64,000 nucleotides of DNA, from positions 1-64,000 of the forward strand of contig NW_019775790.1 of the NCBI RefSeq assembly GCF_001039355.2, given 5' to 3'. Every line of letters begins with the position of its first letter. Position 1 is the first letter of the stretch. Below are positions 60,497 through 64,000 of the stretch, piece by piece. A program made the position numbers and the translations under genes. This DNA is from Lingula anatina. Taxonomy: Eukaryota; Brachiopoda; Lingulata; Lingulida; Lingulidae. A model generated the notes under the pieces. That model was not told the DNA's origin. It was given only the letters and a program-made list of their open reading frames with translations, and ran no database searches.

Positions 60497-60550
60497 GCGT
60501 CTGTCGTCGCCGTCATCGCCATCGTCGCCGTCGTCGCCGTCGTCGCCGTG
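60497..60550. repeat. GTC/GCC triplet-rich tract
   Basis: A run of CGTCGC/CGTCAT-type triplets about 50 bases long, strikingly GC-rich within AT-rich surroundings. It sits between the 60455-60484 palindrome and the tandem repeat. No protein-coding context is visible. Confidence 0.85.
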
Positions 60551-60557
60551 CACTCAG

Positions 60558-60821
60558 CGATAACACGATAAGTGGAATACCGTTTTACATTTTGTATTCA
60601 AATTTACAGAACTGATGAATATTCATAATATGCAGGTCAAGTTCGAAAATCAGCATGATCGGACCATTTTTAGGGAAGTTATGCTGTTTTTTCACTTTTT
60701 TAGCATTATTTTAACACCGATAACACGATAAGTGAAAAACCTTTTTACTTTTTGGCTCGAAACTTATAAAACTGATGAATATTCATAATATGCAGGTCAA
60801 GTTCGAAAATCAGCATGATCG
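60558..60821. repeat. 160-bp tandem repeat, under two units before an assembly gap
   Basis: CGATAACACGATAAGTG occurs at 60558 and 60718, exactly 160 bases apart. Both are followed by AACTGATGAATATTCATAAT and AAGTTCGAAAATCAGCATGA. The second unit is cut by the N at 60822, so the array is probably longer than shown. Confidence 0.9.
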
Positions 60822-60822
60822 N
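60822..60822. other. assembly gap (single N) in a tandem repeat
   Basis: The N interrupts the second 160-bp unit shortly after CAGCATGATCG. Sequence after it (TTTTTTTAAAAATGTGCG) does not continue the unit. The array was probably collapsed. Confidence 0.8.
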
Positions 60823-62207
60823 TTTTTTTAAAAATGTGCGTACAATTTTTGCAGGTCTGGTTACCCCCCTGTTATGTGATGAGAGTATAAAATTGGCAAT
60901 TAGTTCCTTAGCTTATTTAAATAGAATTGCAGTATAAAATTTTCAACAAGATGTTGGCGAAATAGCCCATTACTCTTTGTAGGTATTTCCCCCGTCAAAG
61001 TTTGTCTAAAATTATCTTTCAATCTTTACTCTTTCAAAGACAGTATAAAGTTACCTGACATATTTTCGTGTAAACTTAATGACAAGCCAAGTGTCTCCAG
61101 TTCATTCCGTACTCAATATTACCCAAGCCAATTTTTTTCTTGAGTAGATCTTTATAGCATGGTGTTATAAGCTTACAAATTTGCAAAAAAAAAAAAATTG
61201 CGTACTGACGCAGAATTTGCTTTTCAAGTTATAAAATAATCAATCTTTTAAATTATTTAATATTTCAGATGAAATAATCTTCAGAAACAAATCCTCAAAG
61301 CATAAACAAATTAGGATAACGAACAATTTTATTACAGCAGTTCCCATTTTTTCTTTAATATAACGCTCTTTTTCCTGTTTTTCCTCAACACTTTTTCTTC
61401 CATGGAAGCTTCAAGATACCCTGAGAGCAATTTCTTTTATTAATGTTCGCGACCGTTTTTGAACTTAATTGTTTAAGTATTGATATTTAACGTCATTTAC
61501 AAATATCAATAAAATAACCCCATGAAATAAATGAGATATATTGAAAAATATGAAAGCCCACCAAGACGAGTTTCATACCTGTTATTACCTGGCTTGGGAA
61601 TTGCAGCCGTGCAAAATTAACAGGTTTTATTGTTAACGAGCTCTTGGTCAACTACAATGAATTTAAAAATGCATCAGCAATTAGTAAGCTTGCCAACTGA
61701 TGATAGTATCTAAAAGACTATCAGCTTTTGATATGATCTAAATCACCTGAGGTGACCGAGATCGCGAGGATCGCAACTATTGTCACCGAAGTTAGTAAGT
61801 TAGTCACGGAAGACCGTCACAGATAAAGAAAGATAGTCAAGGAGTGCTGCAATTTTGGTGAATCCCACGGCAACACACTGAGGCATAAAGAAAATTGCTC
61901 AACTCCGTTCAACACAACTTTCCAAAATTATTCTGTCTGTACGCACCATGCAGCTCAGTTGAGTCTCATCGACCTTTATCCCAATTGTCGTCACAGTACC
62001 GCGTGACCCAGATCTGTTGCTTCATTTATGCATATTGAGGTGAGGTTTACTAAAACGCTTTTTTACTACTAATAGATTGTTTTTATAATTTTTAAATGGC
62101 GGGGATCGATTAAAACATACCTCTAGTGTATAGATTGAGTGCTGAATCTTCAAAATTCGAGAAATGGATTTTTATATGACCATTGTCCTTTAAATAATGT
62201 TCTCAAA
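60823..62207. other. spacer between the two long repeats, no gene seen
   Basis: No open frame or splice-flanked exon is convincing. A CACCTGAGGTGACCGAGATCG stretch near 61745 and oligo-T/A runs are present. The left part is the tandem-repeat flank. Nothing explains its placement between the duplicated segments. Confidence 0.45.
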
Positions 62208-64000
62208 TACAAGCAGGAAGTAAAACATGTGATCAAATGCTGGGCTTAAGAATGCTTTTTTATCAACAGAAATGACGTTGTGTGCATTTATCTGTAGATA
62301 ACATCAAATTCTTATATGATTTAATTCCATCTACTTCCAAATGCATCTTGGATGTGCTAATGTATTTGACAACATGCTTTTTCATTTAATTTTTTTAAAA
62401 CTATTTCTTTGTGATAAAGTTGCTTGTATTCTACAGTTTAAGAAGACATTTGGATTTTGTAGAAAAATAGTTCATAATAAAAGAAGTGTTATGTAGCCTC
62501 TAGTCATGGTTTATTTTATGCAACATCCTGAATGATATATCACACATAAAATGAAAGAAAGAAGAAAGAAATTACTTTGGGGAAAGAATCCACATCAACT
62601 TGAATTGGAAGGATGCATTTATTTTAAAATGATCAAAGAATTTGAGAATAAAAAAAGAAGATTATGTAGTATTTACTTATAAACATTTGGCTCTCCATTA
62701 TTATATAGCACCTCATTTAACGTCTTGCTGCAGAATGTTCTGCATTCTTCCGTACACCATTATTTACTTATGTTCTTATCTTTCAGGAAACAGTAATGTT
62801 GCAAGTAACTGGTAAGGGGAAATTCCCCTAAATGTTTGGACTATGCACAAAGACCTATAGAAATGGGGATGCCAATAAACATGGGTGTGTCAGCAAAATT
62901 TTTATTTTGATTTGGATTATTCTTATTTTCTAGAAAAAGATTGTATTTCATCTCGTGAGTACAGAGATTTTGTACCATAAGAAATACTTATATTGTATAG
63001 GATTTTAACTGTTTGGTCTTTGCCCAAATACAATAGCATCCATCAATGTCAGCCTTTGGAAAATTGAATAGATAATAGAGCATAGACTTTTAGACGTGCA
63101 AAAATGTAGAGCAGACAGCGCCATTCTTTACACCCAGGGATCTGTTAGACTGACATTCAATATAATACCATATAGTTTATTCACCATTGCTTCTAAATAC
63201 GATCACCAAAATTTTATCGATCTATTTATAGAACACAGGACTGAGCAAAATTTTTCAAAATGCCATTTAGTTGAATTTTAGTTGAATTACTTATCATTAT
63301 AGTGCATGTGATGTCAAGTTAGAAGATAGGCAAGATGACTCTCCGTGGTGGATTAAGGAAACAAAAGAGCAGTAGATGTGGTAATTGTTGTTTTAAACTA
63401 GAATTTTGATAAAAGTATTTATTAATAGATTTTGTTACAATATACAGGAGCTTTCATCAATAATGTGACAGGTGCTTATTTACTTGAAAATATTACCAAT
63501 GTTGAGGACAATACTTGCTGTTACAGTTGTACAGCAGGCATTTGTGCCCTTAGTTGCCACTGAATTCATGTAAATTTTAATTGTTTGTCTTTGCCCAGAT
63601 CCTCTATATAAATTTTTTGAAAAATTGAAAAGATTGCATAAAGCATAAGCTTCAGGGAATGAAAGGGTGGAGAAAAAAAGCAGATCATTCTTTAATTCTG
63701 TGAATTCATGGTTCTGACCTAAATTGTATATAATCATCAAGTTAATATTTATGACAGTAATAAAAATGCCACCTAATAAGAAAGCCTTTTTTGCCTTGGT
63801 CCCCAGTAAAGGTCACTAAAAATTTACCAATCTTTTTATAAAATGGGTGGAGTAGAATAACCCCACAAAACAACAAAAGTGGGCATAAAAGTGTTCAGTG
63901 GAACGTGAAGTTATAGCATTGGCCAGGTGACTTTGAAAAAGAGATGAAGGAAACTCAAAAAACAATAGATATGATAATTTGTGTGTTTAATAGTTAAGAA
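62208..64000. repeat. long direct repeat, copy B (runs past the window edge)
   Basis: This is the second copy of the segment at 58451-60283, starting TACAAGCAGGAAGTAAA and still aligned at the last base of the window. It is the same orientation and by eye well above 90 percent identical. A deletion relative to copy A lies near 63683. No gene is supported; the minus-strand frame at 63740-63480 and the plus-strand frame at 63096-63281 are frame accidents in the repeat. Confidence 0.9.

Overview
The window is AT-rich, intron-dense animal DNA. Five spliced protein-coding genes can be read in it, together with the last exon of a sixth. Exons are short (about 70-250 bp), most introns are a few hundred bases with GT..AG borders, and each reconstructed gene keeps its reading frame through every junction. 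The gene set (TWNK, MAP3K4, PAXBP1, a C19orf44-type gene), the modest intron sizes and the small repeat elements suggest a marine invertebrate, most likely a lophotrochozoan such as a mollusc. The phylum is inference; no marker gene fixes it.

Layout. 1-595 (+) is the serine-rich C-terminal exon of an unidentified gene. 3448-10532 (-) is the mitochondrial replicative helicase Twinkle in 14 visible exons; one exon is cut by an assembly gap at 8361 beside a CA microsatellite. 12661-14371 (-) is a three-exon gene for a proline-rich protein of about 338 residues that I do not recognise. 14372-18329 is gene-free but holds two small inverted-repeat elements. 18330-35659 (+) is MAP3K4 in 25 visible exons, with roughly 200 codons apparently lost at a second gap (20174). 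38938-50703 (-) is PAXBP1 (GCFC family), 18 exons and a complete 856-codon reading frame; its first intron holds decayed LINE and LTR-retrotransposon remains. 51528-56975 (+) is a C19orf44/DUF4614 gene, 8 coding exons and 891 codons, divergent from PAXBP1. 58451-64000 is repetitive: two copies of a segment of at least 1.8 kb flank a spacer with a 160-bp tandem repeat, a palindrome and a third gap (60822).

The genes do not form a pathway: mitochondrial DNA replication, stress-MAPK signalling, chromatin/RNA-linked regulation and one protein of unknown role are simply neighbours. MAP3K4 and PAXBP1 converge; PAXBP1 and the C19orf44 gene diverge from a short shared 5' region. I found no clear new biological system. 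The most useful observations are two coding exons lost in single-N gaps, a probable GC-AG intron in Twinkle, a perfect-TIR element with a TTAA target site and an inner palindrome, and the large duplicated segments at the right end.
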